From Bacteroidales bacterium (GTDB lineage Bacteria; Bacteroidota; Bacteroidia; Bacteroidales; UBA7960): 12,228 nt of DNA. This document shows positions 1 to 6,426 of this stretch, piece by piece. The translations under genes were made by a program, and so were the position numbers. How positions within the stretch are numbered: position 1 is the stretch's first letter; each line of letters opens with the position of its first letter. The DNA is taken from contig SKYG01000211.1 in assembly GCA_007128045.1 (NCBI GenBank), positions 1 to 12,228 of the forward strand. The letters are read 5' to 3'. The notes beneath the pieces were generated by a model that worked only from the letters and a program-made list of their open reading frames with translations, had not been told where the DNA came from and ran no database searches.

Positions 1-1877
1 ATGAATAGAGAGAACCCGGCAATCAACAATATGCTAAGCAGCAGTCCGTGATTGGATAAAGGTATCATGGCAAAGTCCTGACCGCATATGAAAGCAGGGT
101 CATTGGGATCAGTAACATCCGACAATAAGTATGGGAATACCTCTATATCACCGTCAACCATGTCAGCAATCAATGTGGGATCGATGGTACCCCACCAGTT
201 ACATGTTGCATCCAAAGACCCGATTTCATTCTTGCTTGGTTCAAACTGAAATACTCCAATGCTAATGCCATACTCAATATTATTGATGATCTGGTTGTTG
301 TTTGCAGAGATTGTTGTGTAATCCTCCGATTCAAACAATAAACCGATACCGTTTCCTTCAAATAAGTTTTGGTATATGTTAGCAATGATTGTTTCATCAT
401 TCAATAAATACATTCCGGCAAACAAGTTGTCGATGAAGTCGTTATCATATACATCCAGCATCATGTTTTCTTCCTCAATATTTAGAACGAAAAGCCCCAT
501 GTAGTTGTTGCTGAAGACATTGTCAGTGACCTCATAAGACCCTGTACCCAGGTTCTGAATCAAAATGCCTACAATTTGTTCTTGAATGTCGTTGCCCGAA
601 ATCTTAACGTCAAGGGATTGTGCATTTTTTGATGGTTCAGAAACACCGAAAAAATTTAAAACAACAATACCCAAAGATTCCCCCATTCCGAATATTTCAT
701 CAGCATCAATACGGTTGTTGTTGAACTCCCAGGTACCTCCGCTCATCGACTTGTTTGTTTTCAGGGGGCTGATGACGGGCAGTTTTAAGTTAATATGTGG
801 AATAGGGGAGGCACTCCTAGCTATATCCTCAGATCGAGGGGGTACCCCGAAGCCAAAAAAACCGATAGAACTGTTGCTAACCACATTGTCTTCAATCACC
901 ATAAAAGGAGTTGCGACGAATAGGCCTGCCGTAGGGATGTATGAGAATGCATTGGCGGCGACGGTGTTGTATCCATCCAGTCCTGCAAGAAATATACCAG
1001 TTGATGGTCCTGCTAATGAAGGATCTTCAGGCAAATCTTTTTGAGGTGTATTGATAACTGAGGTGGGGTATATGCTGTTTTCACTGATCAATACATTGCT
1101 GGCATAAAGGATTTGGATGGCTCTGGACCCTTCATTAAATAAAATGAATTCAGTATTGTCACCCTCCGAAACAATGTTGTATAGTTCATTGTCTGTAATC
1201 ACAACGTCATATCCGTCGTGAAGTGACTTGTCAGTAAAAACCTGACTGCCGATAATATTAATGCCGATAGCAGTGTAAGTGTTTAGATCATCACCAACCA
1301 AGGAAATGATATCATATATTTCACTGTTGGTGATGGCAATACTGCCAGCATTGGTTATTTTAATCCCAAATACATCAGCATTTTCCTGCTGTATGCTGTG
1401 CACTTTAATGTTGTCGAATACCAGATCATAATAAATGGCTTTAATACCGGTATTGATAGATGGATGTAAATCACAGTCAAACTCAATGCCGGTAATGGTC
1501 ACTGCAACAGAAGATAATTTTTCAGGTTCGTTACTCTTCGTACCAGCTGTAATTTCGACCAGAGGTATTGCATAGACAGGGGTATTTTTACCGGGATCAT
1601 AAGTCGGAGGTTTGACAATGGTCCCTTCAGCTCCGTTGATGGTGAGTGGTTTCGGAATGAAAAGAGTCTCGGTGTAAGTTCCTGTAGCTACCTCAATGAT
1701 GCCATCAATAGCCACCATATCGATAGCATGTTGGATGGTTCGCCAGGGGCTGTCAACAGATAATCCGTCGTTGCTATTGTCTCCGGTAGTTGAAACATAA
1801 TGCGTTGTCTGCGCAAACAACATTGCCGGCATACACAACCACAATAACATAAAGATAATAGTAAAACGATGCTTCAT
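1..1877 (-). CDS. Secreted parallel beta-helix repeat protein with IPTL-CTERM-like tail (3' end cut by window edge)
   Basis: An uninterrupted minus-strand frame of 625 codons runs from the ATG at 1877-1875 to the window edge, so the stop lies outside. Residues 1-22 form a signal peptide (K/R start, hydrophobic core, cleavage expected after LFA). Residues 26-52 (HYVSTTGDNSNDGLS then PWRTIQHAID) match the N-terminal motif of DUF1565-like right-handed beta-helix proteins. Residues about 125-555 contain many Asn-rich short strands of the PbH1 parallel beta-helix type, and CNWWGT at 559-564 is a frequent closing motif of such proteins. Residues 605-625 (IPLSNHGLLL followed by hydrophobics) resemble the IPTL-CTERM sorting tail with one residue missing; only a few residues should remain beyond the edge. 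I infer an exported or surface-attached protein; no enzymatic residues can be assigned, so the substrate is unknown. The next gene to the right is divergent. Confidence 0.85.
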   Translation of the reverse strand, partial: MKHRFTIIFMLLWLCMPAMLFAQTTHYVSTTGDNSNDGLSVDSPWRTIQHAIDMVAIDGIIEVATGTYTETLFIPKPLTINGAEGTIVKPPTYDPGKNTPVYAIPLVEITAGTKSNEPEKLSSVAVTITGIEFDCDLHPSINTGIKAIYYDLVFDNIKVHSIQQENADVFGIKITNAGSIAITNSEIYDIISLVGDDLNTYTAIGINIIGSQVFTDKSLHDGYDVVITDNELYNIVSEGDNTEFILFNEGSRAIQILYASNVLISENSIYPTSVINTPQKDLPEDPSLAGPSTGIFLAGLDGYNTVAANAFSYIPTAGLFVATPFMVIEDNVVSNSSIGFFGFGVPPRSEDIARSASPIPHINLKLPVISPLKTNKSMSGGTWEFNNNRIDADEIFGMGESLGIVVLNFFGVSEPSKNAQSLDVKISGNDIQEQIVGILIQNLGTGSYEVTDNVFSNNYMGLFVLNIEEENMMLDVYDNDFIDNLFAGMYLLNDETIIANIYQNLFEGNGIGLLFESEDYTTISANNNQIINNIEYGISIGVFQFEPSKNEIGSLDATCNWWGTIDPTLIADMVDGDIEVFPYLLSDVTDPNDPAFICGQDFAMIPLSNHGLLLSILLIAGFSLF

Positions 1878-1903
1878 AATAGGATGTTTTTATAATTTAG
1901 AGA

Positions 1904-1911
1904 CAAATATA
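1904..1911 (-). promoter_or_regulatory. Bacteroidota-type -7 promoter element for the beta-helix gene
   Basis: The minus strand reads TATATTTG, an exact match to the TAnnTTTG -7 consensus of Bacteroidota, 26 bases before the ATG at 1877. No convincing TTG -33 element lies at the usual distance. The position and the exact match make this a reasonable promoter call. Confidence 0.5.
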
Positions 1912-2080
1912 TCAATAAATATAATGTGATGTACGTTGGTGATAAATGTTTTCATTACATGTTTTATTTTGATGGGGTATGGGAGATATTATAATTTGAA
2001 GAAAAAATATCAATAAGCCAGAAGGCGCCCACGGATTATTAACCATATGGTAATTAACATGATTTTTATATCAAGGCTGT

Positions 2081-2095
2081 GTTTTCTAAGAAAAC
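2081..2095. repeat. 15-bp palindrome, possible operator
   Basis: GTTTTCT-A-AGAAAAC is a perfect 7+1+7 inverted repeat about 125 bp upstream of the ATPase -7 element. The one-base centre is too short for an RNA hairpin loop, so a protein-binding dyad is the more likely meaning if it has one. It may be chance in AT-rich DNA. Confidence 0.3.
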
Positions 2096-2218
2096 GTCCG
2101 GTCTGTGTTACGCCTCTGTGTCGTTTATTGCGGATGTTAAGGTTTTGGTTAAGGACACTGGACGTGGTGACCGATGGTTGGGTATTTGACGTGGTGGTGT
2201 TATTATAAAAAATTCAGC

Positions 2219-2226
2219 TATATTTG
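2219..2226 (+). promoter_or_regulatory. Bacteroidota-type -7 promoter element for the ATPase gene
   Basis: TATATTTG followed by C matches TAnnTTTG exactly. A start site a few bases downstream would give a leader of roughly 55-60 nt before the ATG at 2292, and the three phased dyads fall inside that leader. No clear TTG -33 box is seen at the normal spacing. Confidence 0.5.
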
Positions 2227-2240
2227 CAAAAGAAACACCT

Positions 2241-2280
2241 GGTTCCGAAACGATAGTTTCCGAACTATTTGTTTCTAAAC
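2241..2280 (+). repeat. Three 10-bp dyads at exact 15-bp period in the ATPase leader
   Basis: GGTTCCGAAA (2241-2250), GTTTCCGAAC (2256-2265) and GTTTCTAAAC (2271-2280) are related decamers whose starts are exactly 15 bp apart; the consensus is about GTTTCYRAAC. The last copy is a GTTT-CT-AAAC dyad and the others are imperfect versions. The array ends 11 bases before the ATG at 2292. It could bind a repressor (perhaps the ATPase itself), act in the mRNA leader, or be a hallmark of this gene family; the sequence does not decide among these. Confidence 0.6.
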
Positions 2281-2291
2281 ACAAAACCATC

Positions 2292-3611
2292 ATGGAGTTT
2301 TACAACAGAGAAACAGAAATAGCAAGGTTGCATGACATTCAAAAACAATCGCTGGCAACTGCCCGGTTTACCGTGATTACAGGAAGAAGGCGAATTGGGA
2401 AAACACAATTGCTTTTGTATGCAACAAAAGAACAGCCAACGCTTTATTTTTTTGTGGCGCGAAAAGCTGAGAGCTTTTTGTGTCAGGACTTTATGCAGGA
2501 AATAAAAGAGAAGCTGCAAATACCAATCCTGGGCGATGCCAGCAGTTTTGGCAGCTTGTTTAAATTCCTGATGGAACATTCAAAAACGACCCCATTCAAT
2601 CTGATCATTGATGAATTCCAGGAGTTTTTTCACATTGCACCATCGGTTTACAGTGAGATGCAAAAGTACTGGGATGTCAACAAAAATGAAAGCAAAATCA
2701 ACCTGATGGTTTGCGGGTCTGTTTTTTCATTGATGCACAAAATTTTTGAGAACGCCAAAGAACCGCTTTTCGGACGCGCAACACATCTGATGAAGATTCG
2801 TCCTTTCACAATACCGGTATTAAAACAGATTCTGAACAGCCATCATCCATCATGGACACCTGATGATCTCCTTGGTCTCTTTTGTTTTACTGGGGGCGTA
2901 GCAAAATATGTTCAGGTATTGATGGATGAAGGTGCTTGTACCACCTGGGAAATGACTAACACAATCATTCGGGAGGATTCTTTGTTGCTGCAAGAGGGCA
3001 AAAACATGCTCGTGGAAGAGTTTGGGAAAGAGTATGCCACCTATTTCACCATTTTGTCGGCCATTGCCAGGGGGGAAAACACCAGAAGCAAAATTGAAGC
3101 GGTTGTAAAAAGGGAAGTAGGTGGTTACTTAACAAGAATGGAACGCGACTATAACCTCATTTCGAAAGCCATACCCCTTTTTGCAAAAACCGAAACCAAA
3201 AATGTAAGGTATATCATTGAAGATAACTTTCTTACATTTTGGTTCCGGTTTGTGTACAAGTATAGTCATATCATCGAGATAGGCGGCTATGATGAATTGA
3301 AAAAAATTATTGCGCGAGATTTTCCCACTTTCTCTGGAAAAATGCTGGAAAAATATTTCCGGAAAAAACTCATGGAGGAAAACAGGTTTACCCGCATTGG
3401 TGGCTATTGGGATAGAAAAGGAGAAACGGAAATTGACCTGATTGCGGTAAATGAACGTGAGAGATTTGCCGAGTTCATTGAGATAAAGCGTAACCCTTCG
3501 GAAATAAACCTCGACATACTGCGTGAAAAAAGCCATTCGTTTTTTCGAACCACAGGCAAACTAAAGGATTATAGCATCCGCTACCGGGCATTGTCACTGG
3601 AAGAGATGTAG
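2292..3611 (+). CDS. STAND/AAA-type ATPase with DUF234 C-terminal nuclease-like domain
   Basis: A 439-residue cytoplasmic protein. Walker A is GRRRIGKT at 31-38 and Walker B is LIIDEFQEF at 104-112 with D107 and E108. LFGRATHLMKIRPF at 159-172 is the typical following block of Pfam ATPase_2 proteins. A helical middle (about 240-300, winged-helix-like) leads to LTFWFRFVYKY at 314-324, a signature of the DUF234 region. The C-terminus has E378/D382 in GETEIDLIAV and E397-x-K399 in FIEIK, the spacing of a PD-(D/E)XK nuclease-like fold. The length is normal and no frame break is seen. Members are common, often multicopy and stand-alone in Bacteroidota and archaea; their role is not established, with defence, DNA processing or addiction functions proposed by analogy. 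There is no partner gene next to it. The start at 2292 is supported by the upstream promoter and phased repeats. Confidence 0.88.
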   Translation: MEFYNRETEIARLHDIQKQSLATARFTVITGRRRIGKTQLLLYATKEQPTLYFFVARKAESFLCQDFMQEIKEKLQIPILGDASSFGSLFKFLMEHSKTTPFNLIIDEFQEFFHIAPSVYSEMQKYWDVNKNESKINLMVCGSVFSLMHKIFENAKEPLFGRATHLMKIRPFTIPVLKQILNSHHPSWTPDDLLGLFCFTGGVAKYVQVLMDEGACTTWEMTNTIIREDSLLLQEGKNMLVEEFGKEYATYFTILSAIARGENTRSKIEAVVKREVGGYLTRMERDYNLISKAIPLFAKTETKNVRYIIEDNFLTFWFRFVYKYSHIIEIGGYDELKKIIARDFPTFSGKMLEKYFRKKLMEENRFTRIGGYWDRKGETEIDLIAVNERERFAEFIEIKRNPSEINLDILREKSHSFFRTTGKLKDYSIRYRALSLEEM

Positions 3612-3659
3612 GAATAAGGCAAACACCGGGTGATTTGGTCAGAAATACGACCATATAGA

Positions 3660-3677
3660 GGTGCACAGCCGTGCATC
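3660..3677 (+). terminator. Possible hairpin terminator downstream of the ATPase gene
   Basis: GGTGCAC-AGCC-GTGCATC forms a 7-bp stem (one G-T pair) with a 4-base loop, about 50 bp after the ATPase stop. No T-run follows, so intrinsic termination is only a guess. Confidence 0.3.
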
Positions 3678-3753
3678 CCCTTGAAGTTAGGCTTATTTCC
3701 CATATAAGAGTCTGCGGAATTATAGAAAGTTATTGTTCTGAACACTGATTGTT

Positions 3754-3778
3754 GACCTTGCAAATAGCTTGCAAGATC
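3754..3778 (-). terminator. Possible hairpin terminator downstream of the iron operon
   Basis: CTTGCAA (3757-3763), loop ATAGC, TTGCAAG (3769-3775) make a perfect 7-bp stem, extendable by two more pairs past one mismatch. It lies 21 bases beyond the ATPase-subunit stop on the minus strand. No U-tract follows on that strand. Confidence 0.35.
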
Positions 3779-3798
3779 ATATAGACCAATAAGGTTTG

Positions 3799-4527
3799 CT
3801 AGCAGCACCCCTCAAACAAACCTGAAATATAGTCATTGGCAGGGCCCATGGCGACATCCAACGGTCGACCTGATTGTATGGTAAAGCCCTCTTTTAATAT
3901 GATGACGTTGTCAGCCAGAATCATGGCATCACGGGTGTCGTGGGTAACGAATATGGCGGTGAGGTTTGCCTTTTGAATAATCTCCTTAATATCATAACGC
4001 ATTTTTTTTCTTAAGGTGGTATCTAAATTGCTGAATGGCTCGTCGAACAGGATGATATCCGGCTCCGGTGCCATGGCCCGCGCCAGAGCTACCCGCTGCT
4101 TCTGCCCCCCTGATATCTGATGGGGATAACGCTTCTCCAGGCCTTTTAAACCGGTGAGCTCCATGATGGATGCCGCCTTCTCTTGCTGTTGCTGCTTCGG
4201 CATCCTGAACAACCCGAAGGTGATGTTCTCCAACACCGTCATATGCGGGAACAGGGCATAGTCCTGAAAAACGATGCCAACACCCCTGTTCTCAGGTTCT
4301 GTAAATACATGCCTGCCGCAAACCAACCTGTCGCCCAGCCATATCTCCCCATCCGTCAGCGTCTCAAAACCCGCTATCATTCGCAGGATGGTAGTCTTGC
4401 CACAACCACTCTCCCCCAATAATGCAACGATCTCACCACGCTCCACATCCAGCGAGACATCGTTTACCGCAGAGGTCCCCGACCTCGTAAACCTCTTTGT
4501 TAACCCACGAATCTTTAACATTGTCAT
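3799..4527 (-). CDS. futC: Ferric iron ABC transporter, ATP-binding subunit, short form
   Basis: A 242-residue ABC ATPase that would power the permease encoded just upstream. Walker A GESGCGKT at 38-45, Q-loop glutamine Q88 in FQDYALFPHMTV, signature SGGQKQ at 139-144, Walker B IILFDEP at 158-164, D-loop SNLD at 166-169 and switch H196 are all intact. FbpC/FutC/PotA-type ATPases usually run to about 330-370 residues with a C-terminal TOBE-type regulatory domain; this one stops right after the nucleotide-binding domain (ending FEGCC) and no second open frame continues that domain. It is third in the operon, 143 bp after the permease gene, with tandem repeats in the gap. Two Met codons (1 and 3) are possible starts. 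Iron specificity is inferred from the binding protein; the FutC/FbpC choice of name is arbitrary. Confidence 0.85.
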   Translation of the reverse strand: MTMLKIRGLTKRFTRSGTSAVNDVSLDVERGEIVALLGESGCGKTTILRMIAGFETLTDGEIWLGDRLVCGRHVFTEPENRGVGIVFQDYALFPHMTVLENITFGLFRMPKQQQQEKAASIMELTGLKGLEKRYPHQISGGQKQRVALARAMAPEPDIILFDEPFSNLDTTLRKKMRYDIKEIIQKANLTAIFVTHDTRDAMILADNVIILKEGFTIQSGRPLDVAMGPANDYISGLFEGCC

Positions 4528-4670
4528 GTTTAATCATTCTTTTTGGAACTATTAACTCCTCACCTTTTAAACTCTTAAACTTTTCTCTTTTATATTACAT
4601 CATCTTTTTTGACATGTTATTCTTTCAATGAACTGTTGATGACCCCGATTCAGATCAACAAATCAACAAA
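4528..4670 (-). repeat. Intra-operon spacer with octamer repeats
   Basis: The spacer between permease and ATPase genes holds a tandem ATCAACAA array that runs into the permease stop codon (4654-4683) and a doublet of TTAAACTC/TTAAACTT at 4567-4582. No TAnnTTTG promoter is seen on the minus strand, so the ATPase gene is probably transcribed from upstream. Confidence 0.6.
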
Positions 4671-4683
4671 TCAACGAATCAAC
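4654..4683. repeat. Octamer tandem repeat (ATCAACAA), 3.75 copies
   Basis: Units lie at 4654-4661, 4662-4669, 4670-4677 (ATCAACGA) and 4678-4683 (partial). The permease stop codon, 4671-4673 on the minus strand, is inside the array, so repeat-derived sequence encodes its last residues (LIR). Confidence 0.85.
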
Positions 4684-6344
4684 TTTTTTCTTTCGACTTT
4701 TGACCTTCGACCTTCCGACCTTCCCATTAACCGATTCAACAAAAACACCGGTATCAATCCCACCAAAATGATGATAAGGGCGGCCGGTGCTGCCTCGGCG
4801 ATGCGTTCGTCGGATGCGTATTCAAATGCCCGGATAGCGAGTGTGTCGAAGTTGAATGGCCGTAATATCAGGGTGATTGGCAGTTCCTTCAATACGTCTA
4901 TGAATACCAGCAAGACGGCACTGACCAGCGACCCTTTCAGCAGTGGTATGTTAATATGCCACAGGTTTCTCCAGTTTGAGTGACCCAGAGAGCGTGCTGC
5001 CTCATCCAGCGACGTTGATATACGGGCCATCCCGCTTTCAATGGGGTTGTACCCCACCGCCATGAACCGAACTATGTAGGCGAATACCAGAATGCCTATA
5101 CTTCCGGTGAGCACCACCTGTGTGCCCGGCAGCCACGTCTGTGATTGCTGCTCCATCCAAAGTATAAAAACCATAATGCCGATGGCAACCACTGCACCAG
5201 GGATGGCATACCCTATGGTTGATGTGCGTGCAAGCAAGCGTACGAACATTCCAGGGAAGGTCCTCGATGTAAAAGCAATTAACAGCGCGATACAAGCTAC
5301 CAATAATGATGCGGTAGAAGCCAGCAAAAAGCTGTTGCGCAGCAACTCCCAGAACCGGAAGTCAATGACCTGACCCGCTGTTTGAAGGCTCCAGTACCCC
5401 AGCATGGTAGCAGGGATTACAAACCCGGCGGCAAGGGGTATCATGCAAAAGAGGATGGCCAGTGTCGAAGCAACTGCAGACATCTTACGGGGCTTTACAG
5501 GACGGTAATTGCTGCCAATCAGGTCGTAACGCTTCTGCCTGCGCTGGTATCGCTCCAGCAGAATCAGGCCAAATACGATCATCATCAGGTAGGTGGACAG
5601 CTTCATGGCAGATGCCGGACTGCCAAAAGCAAACCAGGCAGTGAATATACCGGTGGTGAAGGTGTCGACACCAAAATACCTGACCAGCCCGTACTCATTG
5701 AGAACCTCCATGAGCACCAGCGATACCCCGGCAACCAGGGCCGGACGCGACAGTGGCATGACGATCTTGAAGAATGTGCTTAACGGGCTGCGCCCCAGCG
5801 AGGCCGATGCCTCAAACAATATGGTCGACTGCCTCAGGAAATAGGCGCGGGTGATCAGATACACGTAAGGGTATAGCGACAGCGACAGGATGATGATGGC
5901 TCCCGGCAACGAAAGGATGTTGAAAAACAGGTAAGGGCCGGTGTCAACCCCAAAGCTGTTGCGAAAGAATACATATACCGGCGATGTATAATCAAGTATG
6001 CCTGCCCAGGTGAACCCACTGATATAGGCTGGGATGGCTATAGGGAGTATGAGCGCCCACTGGAAAATCCTGCGCCCCGGGAACTGGTACATGGTCACCA
6101 GCCAGGCAGCTCCAAGTCCGAATATGGTGGTTAAAAGACCCACCCCAATCATCAGAATTACCGTGTTTAATACATATCCGGGTACCAAACGATGCAGTAT
6201 ATGTTCCCAGACCTCATCACCCCTGACAAACAGACTCGGTGTGATCACCATCAGCGGCAGCACCACCAGTAATGAGATAATCAATGTTGATACCACCCAC
6301 CCATTCGCTGTCAACCGCCAAAGCATTGATTTGGTTCCAATCAT
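4671..6344 (-). CDS. futB: Ferric iron ABC transporter, double-domain permease
   Basis: A 557-residue inner-membrane protein with about a dozen hydrophobic segments and two complete binding-protein-dependent permease halves, the layout of FbpB/FutB/SfuB. Each half carries an EAA loop for contact with the ATPase: EASASLGRSPLSTFFKIVMP at 178-197 and DEAARSLGHSNWRNLWHINI at 447-466. The halves are joined by a basic cytoplasmic linker at about 264-288 (YQRRQKRYD and PVKPRK). Family length is normal (about 500-560). The last 15 residues (GRRSKVERKKLIR and neighbours) are highly charged and are encoded by GACCTTC and ATCAACAA tandem repeats, so this tail looks like a read-through of repeat DNA. The gene lies 82 bp after the binding-protein gene. 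Fe(III) is the inferred substrate, from the FutA-like partner; related permeases also carry thiamine or other ligands. Confidence 0.87.
   Translation of the reverse strand: MIGTKSMLWRLTANGWVVSTLIISLLVVLPLMVITPSLFVRGDEVWEHILHRLVPGYVLNTVILMIGVGLLTTIFGLGAAWLVTMYQFPGRRIFQWALILPIAIPAYISGFTWAGILDYTSPVYVFFRNSFGVDTGPYLFFNILSLPGAIIILSLSLYPYVYLITRAYFLRQSTILFEASASLGRSPLSTFFKIVMPLSRPALVAGVSLVLMEVLNEYGLVRYFGVDTFTTGIFTAWFAFGSPASAMKLSTYLMMIVFGLILLERYQRRQKRYDLIGSNYRPVKPRKMSAVASTLAILFCMIPLAAGFVIPATMLGYWSLQTAGQVIDFRFWELLRNSFLLASTASLLVACIALLIAFTSRTFPGMFVRLLARTSTIGYAIPGAVVAIGIMVFILWMEQQSQTWLPGTQVVLTGSIGILVFAYIVRFMAVGYNPIESGMARISTSLDEAARSLGHSNWRNLWHINIPLLKGSLVSAVLLVFIDVLKELPITLILRPFNFDTLAIRAFEYASDERIAEAAPAALIIILVGLIPVFLLNRLMGRSEGRRSKVERKKLIR
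4695..4725. repeat. Degenerate GACCTTC tandem repeat at the permease 3' end
   Basis: GACTTTT (4695-4701), GACCTTC (4702-4708), GACCTTCC (4709-4716) and GACCTTCCC (4717-4725) are successive variants of one 7-9 bp unit. It lies wholly inside the permease reading frame and encodes part of the charged C-tail. Confidence 0.75.
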
Positions 6345-6383
6345 AAATGCTCTATCTATTTTCTTCTAATCGCCAAATTCTCA

Positions 6384-6415
6384 ATTCACCATTCACCATT
6401 CACCATTCACCATTC
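6384..6415. repeat. Heptamer tandem repeat (ATTCACC), 4.6 copies
   Basis: Perfect units at 6384-6390, 6391-6397, 6398-6404 and 6405-6411 plus a partial ATTC fill much of the 82-bp space between the binding-protein and permease genes. On the coding strand it reads GGTGAAT. Period 7 means a gain or loss of a unit changes the spacing between genes without touching either protein. Confidence 0.9.
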
Positions 6416-6426
6416 TCAAAACTATG

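Larger units (their letters stand above)
1878..2291. other. Divergent intergenic region (414 bp)
   Basis: No open frame here looks like a protein. The gap holds a -7 element for each flanking gene (1904-1911 minus, 2219-2226 plus), a 10-bp perfect palindrome ACCATATGGT at 2042-2051, a 15-bp dyad at 2081-2095, a 9-bp direct repeat GACGTGGTG at 2161-2169 and 2188-2196, and three phased dyads at 2241-2280. I see no tRNA, no recognisable riboswitch and no transposon end. Confidence 0.6.

Noticed and set aside
586..1044. Plus-strand open frame of 152 codons inside the beta-helix gene
   Set aside because: It is antisense to a continuous 625-codon frame with signal peptide and family motifs, and its own translation shows no domain.
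2108..2293. Minus-strand 61-codon open frame in the divergent gap
   Set aside because: It overlaps the promoter, the phased dyads and the ATPase start codon, and has no recognisable content.
3129..3536. Minus-strand open frame of 135 codons inside the ATPase gene
   Set aside because: Antisense to the conserved DUF234 region; composition follows from the coding strand and no motif is visible.
5382..5783. Plus-strand open frame of 133 codons inside the permease gene
   Set aside because: Antisense to permease membrane segments and the first EAA loop; rich in Gln/Gly/His as expected from a shadow frame.
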